A DNA stretch of 64,000 nt from Actinostola sp. cb2023 (Eukaryota; Cnidaria; Anthozoa; Actiniaria; Actinostolidae): NCBI GenBank assembly GCA_033675265.1, contig JAUJYZ010001308.1, positions 211,001 through 275,000 on the forward strand, in the 5' to 3' direction. The notes beneath the pieces were generated by a model, which worked only from the letters and a program-made list of their open reading frames with translations, was not told the origin of the DNA and did no database searches. Numbering within the stretch: the first letter of the stretch is position 1; each line of letters opens with the position of its first letter. The position numbers and the translations under genes are program-made. Positions 1-10,079 of the stretch are shown piece by piece.

Positions 1-240
1 CAGCTTAATGTGTCAGCTCCATTGTGTACATACAGAAACCTGTTTTATAACCAGAGGGTTTTCCCCTGCAATGGGGGCTTCCCCTCACCGCCGTGACCGG
101 TCCCTTAAGCCATTTTGTCGAGAAGACGTAGTCGGCTAGTTCTCGGATCGCATTCGGTTATCGTCGTAAGTTTGATTGACGGCAGTCTAAACGCATGTTT
201 TCGACAGGCGCCGAAATTGTCTCGGTCGGCTGCTACAATA
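1..240 (+). repeat. Left copy of a direct repeat flanking the foldback cluster
   Basis: Positions 61-236 match 4862-5047 in the same orientation with few changes. Positions 1-60 resemble 5089-5175, which lies just upstream of the intronless gene at 5226. The composite element cluster therefore sits between duplicated copies of that gene's upstream region. The order of the two blocks differs (1-60 then 61-236 on the left; 4862-5047 then 5089-5175 on the right), so this is not a simple target duplication. Short reading frames here look incidental. Confidence 0.7.
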
Positions 241-414
241 ATCACAGGTTGTACGTTCTGTGCGTTTCCTTCTTTTGGAAGAACTCTTCGAAAAAATAGA
301 CTACCTAACAGATCGGCTCTTTATACAGTATTCTATGGCGCGTGATCGGGTCCATAATTACTTTCTGCGTATTCGTCGATTTTTTGAATTTGTCGATATG
401 AATTTGTTGATGTT

Positions 415-625
415 TGAATTCGTAATTCGTCGAAACGTTGAATTCGTCGGAACATTGAATTCGTTGAAAAGTTGAATTCGTTGAAAAGTTGAATTCGTTG
501 AAAAGTTGAATTTGTCGAAACATTGAATTCGTTGAAAAGTTGAATTCGTTGAAAAGTTGAATTTGTCGAAACATTGAATTCGTTGAAAAGTTGAATTCGT
601 TGAAAAGTTGAATTCGTCGAAAGGC
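415..625. repeat. 17-bp minisatellite, left arm of a foldback element
   Basis: Tandem units of about 17 bp, each carrying an EcoRI-type GAATTC followed by GTTGAAAAGTT, with variants ending in AATTTGTCGAAACATT. The same repeat occurs in inverted orientation at about 3300-3770. Non-repetitive sequence at 322-434 is also inverted at 3746-3785 and 4741-4810. Tandem repeats as inverted termini resemble Drosophila FB elements. Reading frames across it are repeat artefacts. Confidence 0.85.
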
Positions 626-1233
626 AAGAGTCTACAATGGGCGTCAAAATTAGTCGAAACACTATACAGTTATCAGCAAAAAAGACTATCACCACTATGA
701 GATTACCCACCTGTACACTCTTATGAGGGGTGATTACCGCCAAAATTTATATTTTGATTATGCAATTCTAAAATGCCATCATTATGCTCTTCTCGTTTGA
801 TATTGTAAACTGCCATTATGCAATGAAAGAATCCAACTTTTGATTATGCAATTCTAAAATGCCATTATGCTCTTCTCGTTTGATATTGTAAACTGCCATT
901 ATGCAATGAAAGAATCCAACTTTTGATTATGCAATTATGGTCTTCCCAATTGATATAATAAAATGCAGTTATGAAGTTATGTACCAAAAAAAAAACAAGA
1001 CTTCAATTATACATTTCTAAAAAGCTGTGTTCATTTTGAATTTGGAGATTGACTTCGTCCAGTAAAACTGAGAATCTATCAATTCTTTGGAAAAACCCCT
1101 TATTATGATATGCTTACGTCATATACTGCATGACACTCAGATGTGGATATTATGATATGCTTACGTCATATACTGCATGACACTCAGATGTGGAATATGG
1201 GTGGGAGAGTGGAGTCTGGATCGACTACTCTCA

Positions 1234-1541
1234 AAATGGCGGACAACGTCATGCATGGTAGAGACGATGCAAAAAAGATAGATCAAGGTATAAGGCTTTT
1301 ACGTGAGGCGACTGAACTATTTTCTGGAGCGACTAGCAGTACTACTACTAGTAATAATGTCAATTCTACAAGTGCCAATCTTCGCTCCCTCTTTGGGCCA
1401 TACGAAAATAGACCAGGAAGTAGTCGCAACCGGCCAGCTCCACAAAGCAGAAATTCCAGTTGCTCTCTAGGTATATTGAATTTTGGTCTGCCGCAAGTAC
1501 CAGTAAAAACTTTCGATGTTTGGTATGAATCAGGAGCTTGA
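1234..1541 (+). pseudogene. Gene-fragment ORF in the foldback element (MADNV start, rightward)
   Basis: Reading starts at MADNVMHG in the inverted arm and runs through a helical stretch (DDAKKIDQGIRLLREATEL), a Ser/Thr-rich segment and LFGPYENRPGSSRNRP, and ends at 1541. The pattern of a short N-terminal helix, low-complexity linker and LFxPY-like motif also occurs in the broken reading frame at 2870-3165 on the other strand. Both may derive from one transposon-associated first exon. The last 25 codons or so are antisense to the opposing fragment and are probably not original coding sequence. I cannot assign a function. Confidence 0.4.
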
Positions 1542-1779
1542 TATGACTTAAAACAATCACATGCCTCTCCTACGATAGTAACGATTCGTTCGTCAATAAT
1601 TCCTACTTCAACACACCTCATCATCATCCTGCAAATACTATCAAGTTGATAGTGTACGTAATCAAGGGTGTCAGAATCATTATTGCCTACTTCTATCCGT
1701 CTTATAATATTTAACAACCAACTGCGAAGATGATTTGTTGTTGCTTCCCTGTTCATCATGTCCACGTTGTCCGCCATTT
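1283..1779 (-). pseudogene. Fragment of an integrase-core-type protein N-terminus (leftward)
   Basis: From the start at 1779 the frame reads MADNVDMMNREATTNHLRS, followed by a helical region and then GRPKFNIPREQLEFLL. That last motif resembles the GRP(K/R)xxIxxEQLxxLL segment at the head of a large animal family of integrase-core (rve-like) proteins. No catalytic core follows. After about 1460 the frame is antisense to the rightward fragment, so the original gene stops near there. The first five codons come from the inverted arm and equal those of the opposing ORF. Likely a captured, truncated gene start. The family link rests on motif memory, not a search. Confidence 0.45.
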
Positions 1780-2616
1780 TGAGAGTAGTCGATCCAGACT
1801 CCACTCTCCCACTCATATTCCACATCTGAGTGTCATGCAGTATATGACGTAAGCATATCATAATAAGGGGTTTTTCCAAAGAATTGATAGATTCTCAGTT
1901 TTACTGGACGAAGTCAATCTCCAAATTCAAAATGAACACAGCTTTTTAGAAATGTATAATTGAAGTCTTGTTTTTTTTTTGGTACATAACTTCATAACTG
2001 CATTTTATTATATCAATTGGGAAGACCATAATTGCATAATCAAAAGTTGGATTCTTTCATTGCATAATGGCAGTTTACAATATCAAACGAGAAGAGCATA
2101 ATGGCATTTTAGAATTGCATAATCAAAAGTTGGATTCTTTCATTGCATAATGGCAGTTTACCCTGATCAAACGAGAAGAGCATAATGGCATTTTAGAATT
2201 GCATAATCAAAAGTTGGATTCTTTCATTGCATAATGGCAGTTTACAATACTGATCAAACGAGAAGAGCATAATGGCATTTTAGAATTGCATAATCAAAAG
2301 TTGGATTCTTTCATTGCATAATGGCAGTTTACAATACTGATCAAACGAGAAGAGCATAATGGCATTTTAGAATTGCATAATCAAAAGTTGGATTCTTTCA
2401 TTGCATAAAGGCAGTTTACAATATCAAACGAGAAGAGCATAATGGCATTTTAGAATTGCATAATCAAAAGTTGGATTCTTTCATTGCATAATGGCAGTTT
2501 ACAATATCAAACGAGAAGAGCATAATGGCATTTTAGAATTGCATAATCAAAATATAAATGTTGGCGGTAATCACCCCTCATACACTCTCTCCTCCCCTCT
2601 CCCCACCGCACAATGT

Positions 2617-2757
2617 TGATCATCAGTTGCGCTCTTTCATGGGCAATGATGTATCATCAGTTGCGCTCTTTCATGGGCAATGATGTATCATCAGTTGCGC
2701 TCTTTCATGGGCAATGATGTATCATCAGTTGCGCTCTTTCATGGGCAATGATGTATC
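2617..2757. repeat. 34-bp tandem repeat, about 4 copies
   Basis: Units read ATCATCAGTTGCGCTCTTTC followed by ATGGGCAATGATGT, almost identical to each other. The repeat lies between the end of the 722-2580 element and the pseudogene at 2870-3165. No coding potential. Confidence 0.85.
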
Positions 2758-2869
2758 TTCAACATTGGAGAGGGGGAGGGGATTTGGATGTGTATAGTTC
2801 ATATTTTAAACACAAAATGCAATCCTACACCGATAGCTAGGTTCCAAAATGGGTAATGTTTCAACAATT

Positions 2870-3165
2870 TTGACGCTCATTGTAGGTATCAGTCTTCCTC
2901 GACCACCCGAAGCAACAGAGGGTCGTCTAGCTGCTCCTAAAGGTGGGCGATAGTTGAAAATGCGACGGTGTTCAGCCAAAGCACTGTATGATCGAGATGG
3001 TGTGACTGACGGAAGAACTCGAAGTAGTCGTTGTCTGGGCTAAAGAAGGACTCGGGGCCGGTGTGGTGAAGAAGTCCCAGATGAAACAGGCGATGCCTGG
3101 TTTAGACCTAGAGAGTTTGCTGCATGTAGCAACTTGTCTGCACATTCTCTGAGAACATTTTCCAT
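2870..3165 (-). pseudogene. Broken first-exon-like ORF (MENVLREC) with in-frame stop
   Basis: From ATG at 3165 the frame reads MENVLRECADKLLHAANSLG, then a Ser/Pro stretch. A TAG stop follows at 3042-3040, where one base change from CAG would keep the frame open. Coding-like sequence continues: SYSALAEHRRIFNYRPP, then RRPSVASGGRGRLIPTMSV. The helix plus linker plus RIFNYRPP layout resembles the fragment at 1234-1541 (LFGPYENRP). It lies inside the outer foldback element. Probably a dead fragment of a transposon-linked gene; the family is unknown to me. Confidence 0.45.
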
Positions 3166-3299
3166 TATATTTTTATAACGTATAAAAACAGAATGCAATG
3201 TTCAGCTCAGAGAAGCTCACGTGTCACGTTTCTTGCTCGAAAAACGCTTGCAATGCCTGTGGGTACAAGTGAACGCAGAAGACTGGTACCTAGACGCTT

Positions 3300-3770
3300 G
3301 CCTTTCGACGAATTCAACTTTTCAACGAATTCAACTTTTCAACGAATTCAACTTTTCAACGAATTCAACTTTTCAACGAATTCAACTTTTCAACGAATTC
3401 GACTTTTCAACGAATTCAACTTTTCAACGAATTCGACTTTTCAACGAATTCAACTTTTTTCAACGAATTCAACTTTTCAACGAATTCAACTTTTCAACGA
3501 ATTCAACTTTTCAACGAATTCGACTTTTCAACGAATTCGACTTTTCAACGAATTCGACTTTTCAACGAATTCAACTTTTCAACGAATTCAACTTTTCAAC
3601 GAATTCAACTTTTCAACGAATTCGACTTTTCAACGAATTCAACTTTTCAACGAATTCGACTTTTCAACGAATTCGACTTTTCAACGAATTCAACTTTTTA
3701 ACGAATTCAACTTTTCAACGAATTCAATCAGTTCCGACGAATTCAACTTTTCGACGAATTACGAATTCAA
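3300..3770. repeat. 17-bp GAATTC minisatellite, right arm (inverted)
   Basis: About 27 copies of CAACGAATTCAACTTTT, with AAC/GAC variants. It is the reverse complement of the array at 415-625, and the arms are unequal in length. The overlapping reading frames rich in NEFNFSTNSTFQRIQ are translations of the repeat and not genes. Confidence 0.9.
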
Positions 3771-3786
3771 ACATCAACAAATTCAT

Positions 3787-4731
3787 TAGCCTGAAAATCA
3801 GCCGCCTCCTCTGGGTCAAAAATTTCCCCGAGTGAGACGTCTGAACTCCGAAGTCGATAATCGTGTCCAGTGACGTCATCTAATTTATGTAAATGTTAGA
3901 ATTTGAGGCTTGACTTAGAAATAAAGACAGACCGGTATTAGCACAGGCAGCCCAAGCTGTGATCTTGTGAATAATTGTAGAGAATGTATGTAGAATTACA
4001 AAATAACGTATAATGGCACTTACGTTGTCAATAAAGGACTGGAAATTCACCACAGGGTTGATAATTTACTGTTCTATTGCCCTGATGTGTTAGTTTTGCG
4101 TTTTAGGCCGTTTTTAATTTTTTTCTCCCTTAACCTGTAAAGGAAGCTGATTCCGGAATCAGCCGACTTTATCATCGCTGGTTCGGCTCGGTTCGGCACG
4201 TGTTCCGAAGAAAGTTCGTTGAAACCGAATACGTGGAATGTGTAAGCTGATGGTGCCACGGCTAGTCACAACTGAGCAAGGTTGACTTCGAATTGAGTTC
4301 AATTCACGACTTTAAAAGCGAGTAGGTCAGTGATGAACCGATTGGATGTGTGCTAGGGGAATGTGAGAACGGGATTATGTGAAAAAATTCTGAACATTTC
4401 AAATTTTTGTAGGTTTTTCGAGGCCTCGAAGATCGCCGTAGCCAAGATTCGGCGTCCGTAGTTTCCAGCCTTCTCTTCCTTTACAGGTTAAGGGAGAAAA
4501 AAATTAAAAACGGCCTAAAACGCCAAACTAACACATCAGGGCAATAGAACAGTAAATTATCAACCCTGTGGTGAATTTCCAGTCCTTTATTGACAACGTA
4601 AGTGCCATTATACGTTATTTTGTAATTCTACATACATTCTCTACAATTATTCACAAGATCACAGCTTGGGCTGCCTGTGGTCTCACTCGGGGAAATTTTT
4701 GACCCAGAGGAGGCGGCTGATTTTCAGGCTA
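3787..4731. mobile_element. Foldback/MITE element with about 9-bp target duplication
   Basis: It starts TAGCCTGAAAATCAGCCGCC and ends with the reverse complement. The outer arms are 3787-3836 and 4681-4731; the inner arms are about 3951-4146 and 4480-4675. It is flanked by CAAATTCAT (3778-3786) and CAAATTTAT (4732-4740), an 8-of-9 match. Its host sequence is the right arm of the outer foldback element, which resumes at 4741, so this insertion is younger than that element. A 9-bp duplication with long terminal repeats suggests a MULE-like origin, which is inference. No coding region seen. Confidence 0.8.
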
Positions 4732-4844
4732 CAAATTTATATCAACAAATTCAAAAAATCGACGAATACGCAGAAAGTAATTATGGACCCGATCACGCGC
4801 CATAGTATTCAAACGATCTCACTTTTTTATTTGTGATGTATTGC

Positions 4845-5175
4845 TGTTTTATAACGAGAGGGTTTTCCCCTGCAATGGGGGCTTCCCCTCACCGCCGTGA
4901 CCGGTCCCTTAGCCATTTTGTCGAGAAGACGTAGTCGGCTAGTTCTCGGATCGCATTCGGTTATCGTCGTAAGTTTGATTGACGGCAGTCGACTAAACGC
5001 ATGTTTTCGACAGGCGCCGAAGTTTATTTTTCTCGGTCGGCTGCTACACATGCTCGCAGGGTAGTGCTAGCATAGAACTATAGAGCTCAGCTTGAATATT
5101 CATCTGGTCAGTTCCATTGCGTTACATATACAGAAACTTGAAACTTGATAGACCTGTTTTATAACCAGAGGATTT
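4845..5175 (+). repeat. Right copy of the flanking direct repeat, upstream of the gene at 5226
   Basis: 4862-5047 repeats 61-236, and 5089-5175 repeats the sequence of 1-65 with small indels. It includes the motif CCTGTTTTATAACCAGAGG. The second block ends about 50 bp before the likely start codon at 5226, so it probably contains the gene's promoter or 5' UTR. Confidence 0.7.
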
Positions 5176-5225
5176 CCCCCCAAGTTTCTCAGAATCATCA
5201 GCACATCGTCGCAAGAGAAGCAAGA

Positions 5226-6416
5226 ATGGCCGCTTATTATATGCCTTTAAAAGATACAGGAAAAGGATCTACCGTCCGTCAATGGGAAGAAGCCTTTGCC
5301 AAGCTTTTTGGCGGAAATAAACTCGATGGAAAACCGGCCATTGAGGTGTCACTGGAAGAAAGAGTACCTGCAGTTTGTAAAAGCCTGAAAGAACTCAACA
5401 AAAGGCAAAAGCTAAGCCTTCGTAGCTCCGTGCAAACTATCACAAGTAACAAAGTGGAGCTCAAGCAATTCAATCCCAACTTCTTCTCGAATGAAAGTAT
5501 ATGGTGTAGGTTTCCTGGATGTAATTGTAAGCAACGAAAGTTCGAAGAGAAGAAGAAGAAAAAAGATCTATACTTGTGTCCAAGTCATAGGAACAATCTA
5601 GAAGACAACGTAGCAAAGATGTGCGCTCAGCAAGGAGTCAGTATTTCCATTAAGTATCGTAGTGAAGACCTGCAGGGTTATACTTCATTGATTGGGTTGC
5701 TGGAGAGTGCTTTCCATTCCCTGTCCAAACCGATACTTCCATCACCTGGTTCTTACCAAGGGAAAAATTCTTCCATTCTGCAAGGTGTGTGTCTCAATCT
5801 GAGAAACTTCTTGATCATCGTCAATGCCTTGCTGAACCCTGACGATGATAACTGCAACACAGCATTGAATTCACCGATGGCCATTGTTATGCGTATCTTA
5901 GAGATCATCAGAGATGACGGTGCAGCTATTCTAGAGACTTTGAATGGACTCGTTGACCTTCTGCGACGTGTGATAGAGCACATCCTGTTTGCCTTTGGTA
6001 TTATCTACTCGTGGGTATATCTTTCCCTAATTGGTAATGCCGGTGCTCATTTAGGATCCGGTATCGGGGGTTTTATCGGGTTAGTTGGTTATGCTGCTGG
6101 ACCAGTCGTTGGTACACTCACAGCCATCGGAGGAGGAATATTTGGTGGCCTGATTGGCAGTGGAGTGTACAATATCTGGAACGTACAGCGACAAGAAGGG
6201 GAGGGAGACGTTGAGAGGCTTCATAGGTACCAGGGGTTTGCACAAGCCAACATCAGAGTTCAAGAAGATCCTAACAACCACTGGTTACACTGGTTACAAG
6301 CAGCGCCATACGCACAGCAGCCAGCTGAAGACGAGAATGCAGTTTATTACCTGACAGGAACTGCTACTGGAGATCTGGCTTTGTCAGTTCTCTACTTGTT
6401 TATGTTACCAATGTAA
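5226..6416 (+). CDS. Intronless gene of unknown function with a glycine-zipper membrane-like domain
   Basis: I do not recognise this protein. The frame is open from 5145, but ATG 5226 (MAAYYMPLKD, A at -3 and G at +4) is the better start and gives 396 residues; the earlier ATG lies in repeated sequence. Visible parts: a charged helical N-terminus; a Cys/His cluster near residues 93-120 (CRFPGCNCKQ, then lysines, then CPSH) that could bind zinc; helical segments; a hydrophobic stretch near 255-275; a Gly-rich hydrophobic block at about 270-318 (GSGIGGFIGLVGYAAGP, GGGIFGGLIGSG), like a glycine zipper; and a hydrophobic C-terminus. AATAAA lies at 6478-6483. Absence of introns among multi-exon neighbours suggests a retrocopy, a transposon-linked gene or a young gene family. 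Real coding is likely, because about 1.2 kb is open with no repetitive composition. Confidence 0.7.
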   Translation: MAAYYMPLKDTGKGSTVRQWEEAFAKLFGGNKLDGKPAIEVSLEERVPAVCKSLKELNKRQKLSLRSSVQTITSNKVELKQFNPNFFSNESIWCRFPGCNCKQRKFEEKKKKKDLYLCPSHRNNLEDNVAKMCAQQGVSISIKYRSEDLQGYTSLIGLLESAFHSLSKPILPSPGSYQGKNSSILQGVCLNLRNFLIIVNALLNPDDDNCNTALNSPMAIVMRILEIIRDDGAAILETLNGLVDLLRRVIEHILFAFGIIYSWVYLSLIGNAGAHLGSGIGGFIGLVGYAAGPVVGTLTAIGGGIFGGLIGSGVYNIWNVQRQEGEGDVERLHRYQGFAQANIRVQEDPNNHWLHWLQAAPYAQQPAEDENAVYYLTGTATGDLALSVLYLFMLPM

Positions 6417-6830
6417 TACTGTATGGTAGGTCTTGTGTAATTAAAATATTAAAATATCACACTGAGCTAAAAATTCAAATAAAAACATGTAATCAACATA
6501 GAATAGACGTTTAAGTTTATATATAATTAAAAAGCGCTCAGAAAGTGTGAATTGTAATTTCTGATCTTCGTCAACAGGTACATGTAAATAAAGAAACTCT
6601 ACTATGAGCACTAATGTACTTGTTTATGTTACCAATGTAATATCACACTGAGCTAAATAGAGATACCAGACAATCCCTGAGGATTGGTACCTAATAACAT
6701 GTAATCAACATAGAATAAAATAATGTTTATATAAAATTAAAAAGCGCTCAGAAAGTGTGAATTGTAATTTCTGATCTTCGTCGACAGGTACATATGGTTT
6801 CGTACATATAAATAAAGAAACCAAAACAGG
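6400..6830 (+). repeat. Tandem duplication of the gene's 3' end
   Basis: About 6400-6600 (from the codons around TTATGTTACCAATGTAAT through the AATAAA-containing UTR) is repeated at about 6622-6830 with a few indels. The second copy keeps the polyadenylation-like AAATAAAGAAAC sequence. It looks like a local duplication of the 3' UTR, giving two possible 3' ends. Confidence 0.7.
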
Positions 6831-6889
6831 TTTCTCTGAAAATGAAGCATCTATTCAGGAGGGGTATATTACGTATAATGTAACATTAA

Positions 6890-7240
6890 TACCCAATAAG
6901 CGCCCCCCTCGAATAAGCGCCCCACCTTAGAGGTCTAAACAATTTGTAAGCGCCCCCCTTCCAATAAGCGCCCCCCTTCCAAGAAGCACCCCCCCTCCCC
7001 CTAAAAGAAATGCAGAAACTACTCTCTTGTATTATTTAATAAAATAAAACTTGCATTTACCAAGTACTGCACGGTATATGTTTACTATTTTTATTCACTG
7101 TATATGTATGTTACAGTACCGTATACCGGCAATAAAGAAAACATTGACTTCAACATCGGAGAAAAGAAATAAGCGCCCTGCTTCCAATAAGCGCCCCCCT
7201 CGAATAAGCGCCCCCCTCGAATAAGCGCCCCCCTCTAGAG
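6890..7240. repeat. AATAAGCGCCCCC dispersed repeat, probable MITE
   Basis: AATAAGCGCCCCCCTCG-type units occur about five times at 6890-6990 and three or four times at 7165-7230, around an AT-rich core. 'AGAGGTCTAAA' occurs next to both clusters. Both clusters read in the same direction, so this is not a clean inverted-repeat element. I cannot define its ends. No coding region seen. Confidence 0.5.
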
Positions 7241-7478
7241 GTCTAAAAAATCAAGCATTTACGGTAATAGATTTTTACTAGATACGTGGATGATAGAAAT
7301 ACACTGAGTTTTGCTCTGATGGATTTTCTTTTAATACTAATATGTACATGTATCCAGAGCAAGGGAATGCAGCTGTATGTGACTGTGTCAATTACATAAG
7401 AGATGAAAAGAAACAACAAGAGCAACACCATTTGTTGGTCTTTCTTGCGCTTCAAATCATGTACCTAATAATAATGAC

Positions 7479-9788
7479 CTAATTTGTCATATTTATACTA
7501 ACAACAGTTAAATCTTCTGCTGCTAAAACATCATTTTCAAATACTTCTTTTGCTTGCTGCACTAATTTTAGTGATGATGAGTCATGTGAATTATGCTCAG
7601 AGACATTTTTGTATCTCTGACTAAAATGTGTAAGAACAATCATCTGTGCTTGTATTTCATGTCCAAACTGTCCTGCCATTCCTGAAGAAAAAGTATTGAA
7701 ATAATAAATCAATATTAATAATAAATCAATAATCTCTGGGACTCAGCTGAAACCAAGGCAATTTACGAACTCTTTCAAATTCAAGCACTTGAGTACTCAT
7801 TATAAATACATGCGACAATTATTATGATTTATGCTCATTGGTCGTCATTATAATATACATAATTATCATACTCATTATAATATACATAATTATCATACTC
7901 ATTATAATATACATAATTAATATACTCATTATAATATACATAATTAATATACTCATTATAATATACATAATTATCATACTCATTATAATATACATAATTA
8001 ATATACTCATTATAATATACATAATTATCATACTCATTATAATATACATAATTAATATACTCATTATTGTGTCATCACGCCAGGATTATATAGTTATTAC
8101 ATATGTAAGATATACATTTTTTCTTTAGTTTTAAACGTTTTCGATCATTCGATCATCATCAGGTTTTCGATCATTCGATCATCATCAGGTTCAAATCATT
8201 GAACCTGATGATGATCGAAAACGTTTAAAACTAAAGAAAAAATGTATATCTTACATATGTAATATACTCATTATTATAATATACATAAAATACATTTAAC
8301 AAATTGAACATGGTTTTCCATTGTCTGTACTCTTATCGACAACAGATGATACCATAAAATGTTCAAAACTCAAGTGGAACAACTCACTACACTTGTTGTT
8401 CCACTTGAGTTTTGAACATTTTATGGCGTCATCCATTGTCGATAAGAGTACAGACAATGAAAAACCATGTTAAATTTGTTTTTAACAATATTTACTCAGG
8501 AAAGCGGAATTAAGGCTCCCAAAATGACAAATAAATTTGAAAGAAAAACTTATTCAAGCGCATGCTGGTTTCGTGCACAAGCGAAATGTCATTATGCTTC
8601 TGTCCTCATATTGACAATGGCTCTTATCCAATCAGCGTGCGAGAAATTTGACAAGTGTTGTAAAAAATAATATAGATTCTATACTCACGTGGGGTTGAGT
8701 GACCATATTCAATGGCTTTCTCTTCTAATTCATTTTCATATGTTGCTTCATGTACTAAACAGTCACAGTTTCTAGCAGCTACGGCAATCCTACATGAATC
8801 ACTAGTGTCACCAAGTATAACCACTTTACGTCCAGGTCTAGGTGGACCCATTACCTCATTAGGAGTGATCATACTCCCATCGGGTGTCATAATTGCTTCT
8901 CCAGTTTTAATCCTGGCATATAAAGGTCCTGGTGGAATTCCTCTTTGTTTTAACAGTGATGGCTCTAGTTTACCTGGCAAATCATATTCAGTTACAACAT
9001 ATCCAAAACAAACAGTTCTATGTTTTAATGGAGCTGCGCATACTCGTAGATTGCCATCATGGCTGATGTCCCATAATCCATTTGATCCTTCATAAATGGT
9101 TTTCCCCTGGAGTTCATCAGGATGTAAACACTCATTTGATGGATAGATTTGGTCAGGTGCTTCTCCTCCTAAAGTCCTTTTCAATGAATCTATAATTAAA
9201 TTATATGTAAATGAATTGATTAGCATAGATTTTATTATAATTATTATTATTATTACAGATTTTGCAGCTTTGGGTGGTACTCTGATCCGTTGATGAAGAC
9301 AATGTGGTAGTATTGGTTATACAAATTAATTTAATTATCAATCACTTAATTTATTGATGTTGATGATGATGATGTTTATTGATGTTCATGATGAGGAGAA
9401 TATGACAGTGTTATGTACCTGTCAAATGTATTTCATGTACAACATACTGGTATCCAAGTCTTGACTGTGATATCTCTAGATTAGTTCGTATATATTTACG
9501 AAGTCCCACTGGTCCATACAGTTCAACTATCCTTTTCTCTTCAGAGCAGTTCAGGGACATAGTACACAGGAAGCCCGGTAACCCAAACACATGATCACCA
9601 TGAAGATGAGTAATAAAGATCTTATTGATGCGTGCTGGTTTAATGGAGCTCTTCATAAGCTTAGTCTGTGTACCCTCTCCACAATCAAACATCCATGAGC
9701 CAGTTGTATGACGAAGGACAGTACAACTAGCCCCTCTGTGTAGTGAAGGGTAACATGAACCAGTGCCGACAAAATGAAGCTCCATCAT
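7479..9788 (-). CDS. ELAC1: ELAC1-type tRNase Z (short form), 3 exons
   Basis: Zinc-dependent endonuclease of the metallo-beta-lactamase fold that removes 3' trailers from pre-tRNA. Exons: 9788-9419, 9189-8689 and 7681-7479, giving 357 residues; human ELAC1 has 363. Exon 1 has the N-terminal FVGTGSCYPS motif, FDCGEGTQ (35-42) and the zinc-binding HLHGDH (61-66) followed by VFGLPGFL. Exon 2 carries GDTSDS, HEATYENELEEKA and GHSTP. Exon 3 carries LTHFSQRYK and the C-terminal AAEDLTVVSI. All junctions are GT-AG and in frame (donor GTACAT at 9418, GTGAGT at 8688). Short-form tRNase Z proteins act in the nucleus/cytosol, with the long ELAC2 form serving mitochondria. It is divergent with the BRMS1L gene across 291 bp. 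The methionine at codon 2 is an alternative start. Intron 2 (7682-8688) holds a minisatellite and two hairpins. Confidence 0.95.
7830..8065. repeat. AT-rich minisatellite in ELAC1 intron 2
   Basis: Tandem units of about 27 bp, CATTATAATATACATAATTA with TCATACT or ATATACT variants. A degenerate unit reappears at 8262-8290. It lies entirely within the intron. Reading frames on both strands are repeat artefacts. Confidence 0.9.
8097..8262. mobile_element. Palindromic insertion (hairpin 1) in ELAC1 intron 2
   Basis: 8097-8150 and 8205-8262 are inverted copies starting TTACATATGTAAGATATAC. The loop contains a tandem TTTCGATCATTCGATCATCA duplication. It interrupts the AT-rich minisatellite, which resumes after it, so it looks like a small foldback/MITE insertion. 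Confidence 0.7.
8298..8480. mobile_element. Palindromic insertion (hairpin 2) in ELAC1 intron 2
   Basis: A near-perfect inverted repeat of about 85 bp per arm, beginning AACAAATTGAACATGGTTTT, with a loop of about 15 bp. A transcript crossing it would form a long double-stranded hairpin. Probably a MITE; no target duplication could be fixed. Confidence 0.7.
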
Positions 9789-10079
9789 CTTGAAATCTGC
9801 TAGAAAATTATATCTTTCTAATGAAATGATACCAACTGGACCATATTATAGTACTTTCTGTAGATAGAGAAGGGCAAAGAGGAAAAGAAAAAAGAAAAAG
9901 TAAAAAGTAATGTAGAGTATTGAGAAGGACTGGTAGCGAGGCTTACTGCGCATGCTTGAGAGATGGTAAACAAGTTAACGCGCCCGCGGTGTTGACTGTT
10001 GAAAACTGAGCTTTGCTCAAAATTTTTTTGGTTTTTGATTAGATTTTATCCTAGATTTATTTCATTCTGAGTCAGGACA
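9789..10079. promoter_or_regulatory. Divergent ELAC1 / BRMS1L promoter region
   Basis: Only 291 bp separate the two start codons, and the genes point away from each other, so promoters and both 5' UTRs must share it. TGCGCATGC at 9947-9955 resembles the NRF1 palindrome common in bidirectional housekeeping promoters. An A-rich run lies at 9870-9910. No TATA box stands out. Sharing of regulation is inferred from layout. Confidence 0.6.

Larger units (their letters stand above)
722..2580. mobile_element. Inverted-repeat element with 8-bp target duplication
   Basis: The termini are inverted copies beginning near TGAGGGGTGATTACCGCC. They are flanked by an exact 8-bp direct repeat TACACTCT (714-721 and 2581-2588), a typical transposition footprint. 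The inverted arms contain a unit of about 80 bp, roughly two copies on the left (770-950) and about six on the right (2040-2560). A second inverted block (1099-1252 versus 1754-1865) carries the same promoter-proximal sequence and the ATGGCGGACAAC start on both sides. An 8-bp duplication fits hAT-like or similar DNA transposons. No full transposase is visible, so it is probably non-autonomous. Confidence 0.8.

Noticed and set aside
3193..3835. About 200-codon open frames with NEFNFSTNSTFQRIQ
   Set aside because: GAATTC minisatellite in a foldback arm; inverted equivalents appear at 305-743.
5145..5225. Upstream start (MIDLFYNQRIS) for the intronless gene
   Set aside because: It lies in duplicated upstream sequence and has a poorer start context than ATG 5226.
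8712..9095. Plus-strand open frame of 127 codons
   Set aside because: Exact antisense of ELAC1 exon 2, which has clear family motifs on the other strand.
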